Shown one piece after another: positions 23,770-35,204 of a stretch of DNA of 64,000 bases; within the stretch, counting starts at the first letter, position 1; every line of letters starts with the position of its first letter. The stretch lies in assembly GCF_003473485.1 (NCBI RefSeq), contig NC_053047.1, forward strand, positions 32,040,972 to 32,104,971, given 5' to 3'. This stretch comes from Medicago truncatula (taxonomy: Eukaryota > Streptophyta > Magnoliopsida > Fabales > Fabaceae). The notes under the pieces are model-generated. The model did no database searches. It was not told where the DNA came from and worked only from the letters and a program-made list of their open reading frames with translations. A program made the translations under genes and the position numbers.

Positions 23770-23890
23770 CAAAATATAATAAACTAATGGTCCAATTTTG
23801 CAGCCTTGGAGGTTTTTTTTATCCCATGCATGCATACAACATGGTGTGGAAGCATACTTAATTAATTTTGATGAAAGTGACAAGAAGCAT
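23770..23890. repeat. Kunitz upstream flank, copy 1 of 3
   Basis: The block containing GCAGCCTTGGAGGTTTTTTT, the RY repeat, CATGGTGTGGAAGCATACTT and AATTAATTTTGATGAAAGTG is repeated at about 24815-24915 and 48540-48670. Confidence 0.85.
23825..23835 (-). promoter_or_regulatory. RY repeat (CATGCATG) upstream of the Kunitz gene
   Basis: CATGCATGCAT lies about 250 bp upstream of the start codon. CATGCATG is the RY core recognised by B3 factors in legume seed-protein promoters. The same block, RY included, recurs at about 24856 and 48614. Confidence 0.5.
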
Positions 23891-23934
23891 ACTTAAATTA
23901 TATTATATATTTCTATTTATCAAAATATATGATT

Positions 23935-24716
23935 TTTCTGCTGTTTGTGTAATTTACCACAGTTTAAGATTTTTTTCGTTGAGAGAAACATGATTTAAGG
24001 TTTGCTATATATCGCCGAGTTTGAATGAAAATTAGGAGAGCCGAGTTTGCATGAAAATTGGGGTATTATGTTTTTAAACGTATTAAATAAGTGTACAACA
24101 ACTTGTAAAAAAAAAAGTCTAGAGAAACAATAGATATATACAAACGATGACACAACATGATAGGAACGAAAAGCTCATCAGTGAGGAGAAATATTAGGGA
24201 TTGCTGCATTTTAGAGTGAATTTGATAGGTTAAATTGATGCGTGGAATTTGTTAGGTTAAATTGTTGCTAACCTAATGCAGCATTTAAGAGGGAAATTAT
24301 TAGGTTAAGTTGATGCAGACCAAATAAAATTAATAAATAAGGATATGATATTCTTTTGTTGTCTGTGTAATTTACCACGGTTTAGGGTTTCCTATATATA
24401 GCCGAGTTGGAAATTAGGGTATTCTGTTTGTAAATGTATTAAATAAGTGTACAACAACTTGTCAAAAAAAAGTCTAGAGAAACAATAGATATATACAAAC
24501 GATGACACAACATGATAGGAATGAAAAGCTCATCAGTGAGGAGAAATATTAGGGATTGCTGCATTTTAGAGGGAATTTGATAGGTTAAATTGGTGCGCTA
24601 CATTTTAGATGGAATTTGTTAGGCTAAATTGCTGCTAACTTAATGCAGCATTTTAGAGGGAAATTATTAGGTTAAGTTGCTGCAGACCTAATAAAATTAA
24701 TAAATAAGGATACTAT
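23935..24716. repeat. Direct tandem duplication upstream of the Kunitz gene
   Basis: The segment 23935-24350 is repeated at 24355-24716: TTTGCTATATATCGCCGAG and CCTATATATAGCCGAG, then GTGTACAACAACTTGT, AACGATGACACAACATGATA and AATAAATAAGGATA in both. The copies differ by small indels. Confidence 0.85.
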
Positions 24717-24814
24717 CCTTTGATCATGTTATAAAAAAAATATATAGATAATCACATGCAAGAAAATAATAAATTTTAGATTCCAAGGGTCCTTCATGGT
24801 TACCCACACGATGG

Positions 24815-25470
24815 TTTCTCAAATTTGCTGCCATGGAGGTTTTTTTTTATCCCTTGCATGCATACAGCATGGTGTGGAAGCATACTTAATTAATTTTGAT
24901 GAAAGTGAAAAAGAGGCATCTGATCTGAGATATAGTTTCTAACCCAATCCAATTACACATGCTATACTTGCAGGGCACTCAGAAATTGTCCTTAAGTATT
25001 CTTTTTTTATTTTGATTGTTTTTTCTTTAAAAATATTACCTCAGTCTCAAAATAATGCATATTCTATTTTTCCTTTCTATTATGTAGTAGCGTTAAGACG
25101 GGCATGCTTTGCTTTTCTAGTGCGTTTAATTGTATGTTTATTTTATGGTGACAACTAGGATACTCATGAAAGAATAGTAGGTAATTTACCTCAACCAATA
25201 CACATTAGTCACATAAGCACATTTTTAAGTGGTATCCATGAACTATCTTGACCCTACCAACAAATTGCTCATTTTCATTGGTTGGTGGGTAAATTACCCA
25301 CCATTCTTCAAAGGTAATCTAGAAAAAACTTTATTGTATTGTATTTAGTTATAAATTAAAATATATCATAATCAAATAAAGATTTAGCTTATAATGTTCC
25401 CACTTCTTATTATAATTAGATTTAACTGATTTTCTTAATTTTAAATAAAAAAATATTATACAAAACATAA
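24815..25470. repeat. Kunitz upstream flank, copy 2 of 3
   Basis: It shares the RY-containing block with 23770-23890. It continues with CCAATCCAATTACACATG and TCTCAAAATAATG, which are matched at 48720-49060. No Kunitz coding sequence accompanies this copy. Confidence 0.75.
25158..25318. mobile_element. Small MITE with about 40-bp terminal inverted repeats
   Basis: The left GATACTCATGAAAGAATAGT plus AGGTAATTTACC mirrors the right end (reverse complement GATTACCTTTGAAGAATGGT plus GGGTAATTTACC). The paralogous segment at about 48900-48930 lacks it, which supports insertion. A TA target duplication is likely but not certain. Confidence 0.6.
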
Positions 25471-26395
25471 AAAGGGTAATAGTAATTTTTTCCCTAAACG
25501 TGTAACGAATACCCACAATAGTCCTTCAATGTATCAAAATTTGAAAGTAATCCCTGATTGTTGATGGAAGAAATTGGCAACTGTGTCAAATCGTAACAAT
25601 TAAAAAAGTAGTAAGTTTATTGTTCTCCAAAGAAGAGGGTAGAAAACTTTAGATTTCAAACTTGAATTTCATTAACATAATTATGAAATAAGTAATTGGT
25701 ATGTCAAAAATAGATAAACAATTTCGGATTATCAATCCTACTTTTCATCTCCTGATCAATTTTCAAGATTACTAATGCGGATTTTCAATTGAAAAAACAT
25801 ATTAAGAACAAACAAGTACAAATTTAAATCGGATACAAGAAAAACTTATTTGAATAAAAACTTTATTAATTGAATCCAACGTGTTCATCTTATAACCCTA
25901 ATCAAAGAGGTTTAAATGCTCATGGCAACAAAAAAAAATACCATATAGAGAACACGAGGAGGATGGAGATCCTGCCTTGGAACTCTGATGATTGACCCTT
26001 GCCTAGAATCACTAGCTTTTTGAATGAATAATAATGTGCCTCGGCTTATTATTGATAAAAAATCAAATAGAGAAAAAGATAAGACGAGAGAGAATAAGAA
26101 CATAAAGTAAATATAAGATATAAATTTGTTCAAAAGTTGTCATTTCTCAATTAATACGTGTGGCCTCGTCTTCTTTTTTGTACACAAGCTTGAGTCTTGT
26201 TCACTATCTCCAGACTCTTATCCACTCATTTCTTAGCTTTCTTTTGTAAATTACCAATCAAAGAAAGTTAACACCAGAACAACAACAACAAATCATCATG
26301 GCCTTAACCAACAAACCCCTCCTTCCATGTTTAGTTCGCTTATTTACGTCTATCATCTCTTTCGTCATATCCGCCTCTCGCCGCTCCAATAGCAC

Positions 26396-26958
26396 TAGGC
26401 ATGGCAATGGGGCGGGGTGGGGACGGGTTTTACCTTCCCGTCCCCATACCCGATTCTCATATACTTACTCGTTACCCTACCCATATCCAACGGTGATGAG
26501 AAATTGAATCACATCGCCGTCTCCGACGGGTTCGGGTATCCCCGCCCCATCCTCGTCTCCGCATTGAATATTTTTTTAATAAAAAATAGAAGTTTTTTTG
26601 CATCCCCAAGAGCAACTTTGTAATACTTATTCAACAATAAGCTGACTTTCACATTTGTTAGACAAAATTATTTAGTTGATCCTTTAAATATCAATGGTAG
26701 TTTTTATTAACATGACAATTATCAAACAAAATAACATAACATATCAACATAAAATAATTTTTTACATTTGGGACGGGTTTGGGCATGGGTTCGGGGTGGG
26801 TACCTATATACCCGTTACCCGTCCCATATCCGTGTTTTGAGATCGGGGAAAATCCATACCCATACCCAAACCCAAACCCAATCAAAACGGGGAAAACCTG
26901 TCAAATTGAATTTGGTTCGGACGGGTAACCATGGGTATGAGTTTTGTTGTCATGCCTA
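26396..26958. mobile_element. Non-autonomous hAT element in the CXE pseudogene
   Basis: Terminal inverted repeats TAGGCATGGCAA and TAGGCATGACAA (right end reverse-complemented) are bordered by perfect 8-bp duplications AATAGCAC at 26388-26395 and 26959-26966, the hAT hallmark. Joining the flanks restores a CXE-like reading across the site. The 563-bp element encodes nothing. Its interior is rich in GGGTTTGGG/CCCGTACCC-like tracts near the ends. Confidence 0.92.
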
Positions 26959-27107
26959 AATAGCACCATCAACTGCCGCCTTCTCAACTTCTTTGATAGG
27001 AAAATACCTCCTAATTCCAACTTTGTTGAAGGAGTATCTTCTCATGATGTCATTGTGGACCCCCACAGACAATCTCTGGTCTCGCCTATTTATCCCCTCT
27101 TTAGATT

Positions 27108-27278
27108 GGGTAACACTTCGGTGACTTTGGTGGCTTTGTCTTTATTTCTCTCCTAACCAATAATTCTCTGTCATCAAAATAATTTATTTTAATCATTCAT
27201 CTATCATTTTCTCTCATCTAAAATACTCTAAATTGTCACAAAAGTCACCAAAATACAAAGTCACTCAAGTATTTCTCC
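27108..27278. mobile_element. 171-bp MITE in the CXE pseudogene
   Basis: The left end GGGTAACACTTCGGTGACTT resembles the reverse-complemented right end GGAGAAATACTTGAGTGACT. The flanks TTTAGATT (27100-27107) and TTTAGACT (27279-27286) differ at one base. Without it the CXE frame reads on as FIPSLDSIANTSLP. The superfamily is uncertain (8- or 9-bp duplication). Confidence 0.75.
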
Positions 27279-27505
27279 TTTAGACTCTATCGCCAACACA
27301 TCTCTCCCCATCTTTGTATTTTTTCATGGTGGTAGCTTTGCATTCATGAGTTTATCTTCTACCTAATAAGATGATATTTGTCACTCATTTTCTCGTTCAT
27401 TTCCCGTAATTATTGTATTGGTTGGTCTCCGTCTTGCCCCTGAACATCGTTTTCCATCCCAATATAATGATGGTTTGAAAATCCTTAAAATTCTTAACTT
27501 GTAAT

Positions 27506-29551
27506 CTCATTTCTAGAGTGAAAAGTGCTCGTGAATGTGGAAATTGTTCTACATTAGATAATGAAGCTCTTAACTTGTAAGTTCCTTATGCAATAGCATC
27601 ATACGATGATGATGTTAGTGTCTCAAAGTTGATGTGCTTAGCTTAAAAAATTTGGTCAAAGCTTCCCACATCTGTAATGCACAATTAAACCAACAAAACC
27701 ACACATCAATTCTTCCAAAAATGCACAATTTTGCTACTATTTAATGAACACCAAAGAATACACACATGACCAATTAGAAGTACACCTTCTACGACATATC
27801 ACATATGTCTAAAACACTGACTCTTTGAAAGAGTTGAACCTTACAATAAATAGGAATCCAATGCCCAATTATTAATTAATTTCAATTATGTAATGGAATA
27901 ACCTTAAATTCACAATTTCTTTATTTAGAGTTTTCATCGTTCTTGCTTTTATATTCGAAATCAATGTCCACTATTTCAAATATTATTGTTTTTTAAAAAA
28001 CCACAATATTTCAAATATAATTTTTTTGAAATATTACTGGAAGGTCACGTTCTGTTTCTTTCACTTGTGGGAGATAAAAGATATCATATATGTCTAGTGT
28101 ATGTCCAGTGAAGGAAGATGAGGGATAAATAAAATTAAATATCTCTCCTGTCAAAAACTTAAAATATATGTCTCGTTAGATGTAATCTTGATTAATATGA
28201 TTGAGATCTCACTATTAAATATATTTCTCATTAGATGTAATCTTAATTAATGATTGAGATCTCACTATTAAAAATAAAATTAAATAAAATATCTAAAGGA
28301 CTAAAAAGGAAAAGTTTTAATAGAAAAATTACTCTAAAAATATTTGTTGAGATATTCTCTCTAAAAATTAAAATTAAAATGAAAAGAGAGTCATCCCAAA
28401 ATTAAATTATATTAAATATAAAACTAAACTAAATAAATAAAAGTACACCTCACTAGTTTTTTTTGGGTCATGCTAACCGGTGCCAAGCGGCACTGTTTAA
28501 GGGTACCAAAAAAGGAAGTTATTATCATAAAAGAAAACTTTTTTTTGACTTTTTATAAATTAATTACATAAATTCAATGCATGAATTTATATACTATATA
28601 ATTTCTTTTTTAGTATCCTTAATCAGTGTGCAATATTTCTCTTTTTTATACAAAACTAAAAAACAAGGAATGGAAAACTAATTTATTTTCTTACTATCAA
28701 ACTCCCATGCTAGTAAAGTCGGTGGAAGATAAAAATACATGAATATGACAAGATAAGTCACTAAAATATGTATGCTTCAGGATCTGGAACGTTGAGGTTC
28801 AAATCATTGATTGAAATTGTAATTGACTGAAGTCGATATTTCAATATGAATTAAATGAACACCGTGATAAGACGTGAAATCAAACGCCACACAACACAAC
28901 AAACAACACAACGTCGCACTTAAACGACGAAAGAACTTGATATATGTGAAAACCACTTATTTAAGTTGAAAGAAAGGGGGGAAAAGATGTAGAGGGCTGA
29001 TTTTATGTAAAAAAAAATGACCTAAAACCACTCCTCCTTGATGAATGAAGAAGAAATAAAGCTTGGAGAAAAGTTGGAGTTTCGCCCATTAAAAAATTAG
29101 AGGCTGTTTCTATTTTGTTTTATTATTAATAGAAAAAAGAAGGTATCACCAAAAATGTAGAGGGAAAATTGCATGCCATGAAACAATTTTTGCCTACGGA
29201 TTACACAAATGCTTTTAGAAACGTTATAAAATGTGGCATTCTATTTAATCAAACCATGGCCAAAAGTTGATTACGCCGCGCTTTTATAGATGCAGCGTAT
29301 TCATAAAAGAAAAGCCGCGGTTTTTAGTTGTGGCTGGAATAGAAACAACCAAAATCCGTTGCCTAAAGGGATAGGCAACGACAACACTCTTACCACGGTT
29401 GTAGAATCGTGGATATATCTAAATTCCCAACGGTTTTCAACTGATTAACAGAAAAAGTATAAAAACCCGTCAACAAGTAAAAATTTGTGGCCTATTAACC
29501 CTTAGCCTACGGTTATTCAGCAGTGGGCTAAAGGTTTGTTGCCTAAAGTCA
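27506..29551. other. About 2-kb unassigned insert separating CXE pseudogene blocks
   Basis: This replaces about 60 codons of the CXE gene, including the nucleophile region. The right part (29275-29546) has CACTA-subterminal-like words (CCGCGGTTTTTAG, AACGGTTTTC, CCGTTGCCTAAAGGG), so a second, end-eroded CACTA insertion is possible. Around 28464 a GGGTCATGCTAACCGGTGCC phrase marks a probable MITE fragment. No gene is recognised. Confidence 0.4.
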
Positions 29552-29865
29552 AACTGAGTCGAAGATCCGATTCAAATGGGTCCCGGTTGTTTTAATGGAT
29601 AAAACCGATTGGTATTGGAAGATGTTTCTGGATGGATCAAATCGGGACCATGAAGCGGTTAATGTTAATGGGCCTAAGGCATTGGATATTCTGAATGTGG
29701 ATTACCCGAAGAGTCTATTGTTTTTTGGTGGGTTTGATTCATTAGTAAATCTGGAGAGGAAGTGGAATTAATCCAATATTCAAACATGATTCATGGTTTT
29801 TATTATTTTCTAGATTTGTCATAAACTTCTCAGTTTATTTCTAAAGTCAAGGACTTCATAACTAA
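29552..29865 (+). pseudogene. CXE pseudogene 3, 3' part
   Basis: It corresponds to the live protein from about residue 213: MDKTDWYWKMFLDGSNRDHE, then VNGPKALDILNVDYP and GGFDSLVN (the catalytic-aspartate region), then a decayed tail with IHGFYYFLDL where the catalytic histidine should lie. A small deletion after SLVN removes the segment containing RYYEWLRK, and stops follow. The last bases read GACTTCATAACTAA, where the CACTA transposon starts. Confidence 0.88.
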
Positions 29866-29990
29866 CACTACAACAAATAAGATGTAATGCAACGCCACTT
29901 TAAAATGGTTGCCATAAAACCGTTTTCTAATAGGACAACAACAACACAATATTAATGGGTGGTAGTAGTTAAATTCAATAATAATACAAC
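29866..29990. repeat. Left terminal and subterminal region of the CACTA element
   Basis: After the terminal CACTACAACA, the words GCAACGCCAC, AAAACCGTTTTC and ACAACAACAACAC occur. They resemble the ACAACGGTTTT words on the right side and are likely transposase-binding repeats. Confidence 0.6.
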
Positions 29991-30109
29991 AACAGTTATA
30001 ATATTATTAAAACTGTTACGCCTAAAAAAAAAAAAATATTAATACTCTTTAATTATTTTGACTTTTCAGAGAGATAGAATCAGGTTTTTCATTTTACACT
30101 ACCCTCTCT

Positions 30110-30365
30110 CTCAGGACAACAACAACACGCTTCTTACCCACTCACACCAAATCACTTCTCAAAATCACATAATCTCATAATCGCTTCTCTCATAATCACT
30201 TCTCACAATCATTCTTCACTTCTCACAATCTCATCTCAGAATCACTTCTCACTTCTCATAGAATCACTTCTCACAATCGATTACTCACTTCATCTCAGAA
30301 TCACATCTCATAATCGATTCTTCACTTCTCACAATCTCATAATCACTTCTCACTTCTCTTCACGA
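30110..30365 (+). repeat. Degenerate tandem repeat of an AATCACTTCTCAC unit
   Basis: About 250 bp of repeats built from AATCACTTCTCAC, AATCTCATAATC and AATCGATTCTTCAC. It lies just inside the CACTA left end and is probably transcribed leader. Confidence 0.8.
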
Positions 30366-31315
30366 ATTTGCGGTATGTAGTTCCTTTGCGTTTTTATTTT
30401 GCTCTAATTTGATATTTCTAGGTTAAGTTGATACTGATTTGATGCAATTGACATTTTTTAGGTTAAGATGATTCTGATTTGATTTTAAGTTGATTCTACT
30501 TGTATTTTGTGGATTAGTAGAAAATGATATGAAATCGAACGAGACTTGTAATAATTCTGAACTGATTTCATGTTGTTTTTGTTTGTTTTGTTGGTTTATT
30601 TGCGCTTATGGAATCTCACGCGCTTCTGATTTCACCGCTCATCAGATCTGCTTCATCGCAATCACTCTTACATCTTCATCAGAATCGCTCTTCATCACAA
30701 TCGCTGATTTGATGAGGTAATGTGATGTTTAAGTTCAGCTGATTAGATACTTAATAGAAAATGAGAATAAGAATTTTGATGTTTTAGTTTGGTTTGTTAA
30801 TCTGAAATAAAAATGAGAATAAGCTAATTTGTAGCTTAATCTAAATGAGTTATTTGAAATGAGAATCACTTTATTTTTTGTTGACATGTGAATTAATAGA
30901 ATATGATATGAAATAAGAATAAGAACTGTGATGTTTAACTTTTGTTGGTTAATTTGGAATGAAAATGAGAATAAGATATGAAATAACAATAAGAATTCTG
31001 ATTTTAAGTTTTGCTAAATTAGATTAGATTTTTGGACTAATTTCAATTATTTTTTTCCGTATTTGTTGTTGGTTAATTTGTGGATGATTTATCTGCCGAT
31101 TCTTCGATGAGCATTTGAGTTGACTTTCTGTATCTCTCGAATCAGGTTTGTGCACTCTATTGTCGTTTATTAAGTATCCCATGTTGCTGGATTTTGATTA
31201 GTTTGGTTACCATAAAAATGTTGTTGAATGTTTTTATTTGATTGGATTTGTTCATGTTTATTAATCTGATTTGATATTTTTGTTGACATTAGAATTAGTA
31301 GAAAATGATATGAAA
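30366..31315. repeat. CACTA 5' region with diverged internal repeats
   Basis: Phrases such as GTAGAAAATGATATGAAAT and GAGAATAAGAATTTTGATG recur several times. The block ATGATTTATCTGCCGATTCT...GTATCCCATGTTGCTG at about 31086-31190 is duplicated at 39320-39430, beyond the Helitron. There is no convincing coding frame. Confidence 0.55.
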
Positions 31316-34300
31316 TCTACTAACTACTCTAGAAAAAAAAAGTTCCCATTTTTTTTCATTTTTGCCCTTAAAGGGTATTGAGGTCATTTCCAATTTAGTG
31401 AGGATGTCTGTTGACAGATCATCACTCCTTCCACTATATATATGGAGTTAAGCATTCAATTTCTCAGTCCCTCTCATTTCTATACTTTCTGTACGGTTAC
31501 TATATTTCTCGTCGCTCTCTCCGGTACGTTCATTTCTCAGGTTCGGTTCCGTTTTTTTTTATCACCATCATCATCATCGCTTTTTTCCTTTCCTTTTTCG
31601 GCTTGCATGACTGTTTTTGTTGTCTCTATGGTTTCAGTTGTGTTGTTTTTGTTGTTGTTTTACCTCTTTTATTCATGTTGGTTGATTCAGTGTTTGTTTG
31701 GTCTGTATGTTGTGTTTGTTTTGATTGATTGAGAGATTTTAGGTTAATTTTGGTCTGAGTTGTTCCTATTTTTGTGCATGCATGTTCCTTCTTTCTGTTG
31801 TTTTTGGTGTTTCTTTGCCTCTTTTATTCACGTAGCTTGGTTGATTGAGAATTTGCTTGGTTTGTATGTTGTGTCTGTTTTAATGAATTGAGAGATTTTG
31901 CTTCAATTTTGGTTTGGTTTTTTGAATTTCTATTTTTCTGTGTTTTTTTTTCTGTTTAGAGGTTGGTAATTGGCTTTGTTCAGATTATTACGTTTATTTT
32001 TTGTATTTTTTTACATGCATGCATGTTGATTTTGTTGGGTTGGTGTGTTGTTATTTGTTTTGTTTGATAGTGTTTTTGAAAAAATCATATGTTTAGTTTG
32101 ATCATAGTATGCATATGATGATAGAAATTGGGCAAAGTTGTTAAAAATTCTGGTATTGTTATTGAAGACTATTGGTGTTTATACCATTTTTTTTGGCAAA
32201 TTTGGTTGTATGCTGAGGTTGTTGGATACATTGAGTACTCTTGCTTTCTTATCATGTTTCAAAGAATCATGAGACAGAAATTTTTTGCAGTGACTGAGAA
32301 AATATGTTTGTTCTTTCTTGAGAGTAACAAAGGAAAATACTTTTAAGACACATTTTTTGGTAACAAAGAAAATTTAAGTATGTTTTGATGATGTTTACTA
32401 AAACAAAGATGATGATGTTGGCAATGTTATAAAAAAAATCTACATTAAGGATATTTGAGCTATTACAGTGAGGTATTTCAGTGTTTTCATGATGAATTGT
32501 TTTTTTTTTTTTTACAGGGTTCTCAATAATGTCTAGGGATTTTGGTTGTATCAAAGATTTGAAAAAGGATCTAGATGTTTGGAAAATTGCATTTAGAGTT
32601 CTTGACTTATGGATTGTCACTGCCAGTAATGGTAATCAACACTTGGAGCTAATCATCGAAGATGCCAAGGTTAGGAAAATTACCTTCGCTTCTTGTGAGG
32701 GTTGTGTTGGCTTTTGAATTTGTTTGGTTATTCTACCAAAAAACTATTTTATGCATAGCTTCAGTACTCTTTTTCAGAATTTAGTCATGCATAGTGAGTG
32801 AACATTAACACAAGAGTATATAATAGTATAATTTTGGTTGAATTTAGCATAAATGAACTAAGTCTTCAAGGAAGAACATCTAGGAAGTGTTAATTTTGGA
32901 ATAGTGAAAGGTCCGTAGTCTCTCTCAAATCCACAATATATAGTATCTTATTGTCAAATGAGGTTGAATAATCTATCAAATTATAGTGATTGATTGATTA
33001 AAATGGATAAGAGTTGAAATATGTAATAAATTGATTTCATCAATAATGACTTTGGACAAATGGATCATTCTTAGGTGCACGATGAGTTGTTTTTGTTGAT
33101 TGGTGTTATGAATTTCGATTTACATGCCTATTTTGCTTTTGTTTTTGGATTTAGGGTGATAGGGTTCATGTTGTAACTCGGTATCAAGACCTTGAGCGTT
33201 GGAAGCGAGTGATTGAGGATGGCAAGACCTATGTTTTGCATAATTGTCTTGTGTTCGATAATGATGATGCGTTCAAGCATGTTGACCATCCTTAGATGGT
33301 GTTTGGTAGCGGAACAAAGGTGGTTAGGAATGACAAGCTGACTAACATTCCTTGGCATGAATTCAGATTTAAGTCCTTTAAGGAGATCCAAGACGGGAAT
33401 TTCAAACCAGATGTTTTGTATGGTATAGTTATGATTCCTTATGTTTTAAATTTGTTTGTTCTTTTTTTTAACTATAAGGGTGTTGATGATGGTGGTAATG
33501 TTTTTTAAGAAATCATTGGGCTTATTGACGAGATTGTGAAGACATCGGTGTTTGGATCTGGAAAAAAGTCGTGCACCAATCTCGTGCTTCAAGATGAAGT
33601 GTATGATTTTATGATTTTTAAACGTTAGATTGTATTAAAAAAAAATTAGTTGATATGTATCTGAGGATGTTGTTGACAATGCAGGGGAAATTTGGTTGAT
33701 GCAACATTATGGAACAAATATTCTGTTGATTTAATGAAGTTTCTTTCTGAACGGAGGGATAACGGACCTGTTGTCTTGATATTAACTCATGCTTAGTGCA
33801 AAATTGCAGGTTAATATATCATGTGTTGCATGTATTATTTTGTTAATTCTTTTTGTCGTTTGTCGCTCTGTTTTTGTTGATTTTTTCGTTCTTATTTTTC
33901 AGATAACGGTAAGTCGAATGTGTGCAATAACTGGTCTGGCTCAAGGTTGTTAATCAAATTCAAACATCCAGTTGTTGAGAGATTTAGGAGCAGGTTAGTT
34001 TGCGTTGTGCTTTGAATGTTAATTTTTGGGATGGTGATACAAAAATAGAGTTCCTTGATTATAAATATTCATCAATGTGTATATAGGTGGATACATTAGA
34101 GGTAAATAAATGTATCTCATATGTATATAATGCATAAACATATCGATATGATCGTTTGAAATCAGGGAATGTCACGTTAAATAAATGTTTTGATTTTGCA
34201 GTCTTCATGCTCAAGGTCGTGGCCTTGGTCGGACTCTTTGTGAAGGTTCGAATTCTTCTCAGAGATCACAGAATAATGAATTTTCAAATCTTTCTCAAGT

Positions 34301-35204
34301 GAGAGCAATTGGTGAATTTAGGAATTTGATTCAGGTTTGTTTTGTTTACACATGGGGATATTTTTAGATATTTTGTTAGTGATCTATTTGTTTTTTAACT
34401 GAGTTGTATAATTTATTTTAGAACACCTATTGCATCACTGTTGGCACAACAAGCAAGTTTAATCCTAATCGATTTGGCTGGTACTATGAAAGCTGCACCA
34501 AATGCCCAAAAGCTTCAAGGTCAGGTGGTGCTAGCTATAAGTGTTCATGTGGAGAGGATGTCGAAGATCCGTTGACAAGGTTGTGTAGCTAAACTTTTAT
34601 GTGATTCACTTATAATTTTGGTTTTAGCATATGCTTTCTTATTATTAAAAGTTTGTTATATCATAAAATGTATCTTTTTTATCAGGTATAAGGTGGTTGT
34701 TCAAGTTGTATATGAGGGTGATAAGTCGGAGTTTGTGTTCTGGGATAAGGAATGTGTTCAGATTCTTGGTGTCACTGCAGATACTCTTAGAAAAACCATA
34801 CAGGAGGTAAATTTGATTGTAAAATTTAGTTTTGGTTCTACTTTAATTATTTACTAATTTTATTTTTTGGAAATCTGACTTTTATAGTTATGTTTGTTCA
34901 TGAAGGTTGATGAGGATGATCCCATGATATATCCCACGCATTTAGATAAATTGCTTGGACTTGAGTTGGCATTACGTGTGAAATACCAGGCGTATTATCA
35001 TCAATCATCTGTGCAAGGTTTTTCCTCTGATGCTGCTGTTATTGAGAGAATTAAGCGTCATCTTCGTCCTGATGGAATGCAGTCAGATGTGCAAGAAGTT
35101 GATGAGGTTTTGTTGCGTTTGTTTGTTGATTCATTTTATTTACAATTAATTTGTTTATTTATTTAATTTTGACTTATGTTTGGTTATTCTCATCATTACT
35201 ATAG

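Larger units (their letters stand above)
26298..27505 (+). pseudogene. Carboxylesterase (CXE) pseudogene 3, 5' part
   Basis: It starts MALTNKPLLPCLVRLFTSI, homologous to the live protein at 14746. It is interrupted at RRSNS by a 563-bp hAT element, resumes with INCRLLNFFDRKIPP, gains a one-base frameshift in the GTGGACCCCC run (about 27056-27064), is interrupted again by a 171-bp MITE, and resumes with LPIFVFFHGGSFAFMS, which shows the oxyanion-hole region. A TAA follows soon after SSST. The LAPEHRFPSQYNDGLKILK stretch is last, before unrelated DNA at about 27505. The nucleophile elbow GDSAGG is absent. The 3' part lies at 29552 and the final codons at 48078. Confidence 0.9.

Noticed and set aside
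30110..30365. CRISPR-like array
   Set aside because: Short degenerate tandem units without uniform spacers, in a plant transposon.
31411..31732. Two overlapping hydrophobic ORFs of about 100 residues
   Set aside because: T-rich leader of the Helitron's RPA-like gene; Phe/Val/Leu-rich low complexity with no domain.
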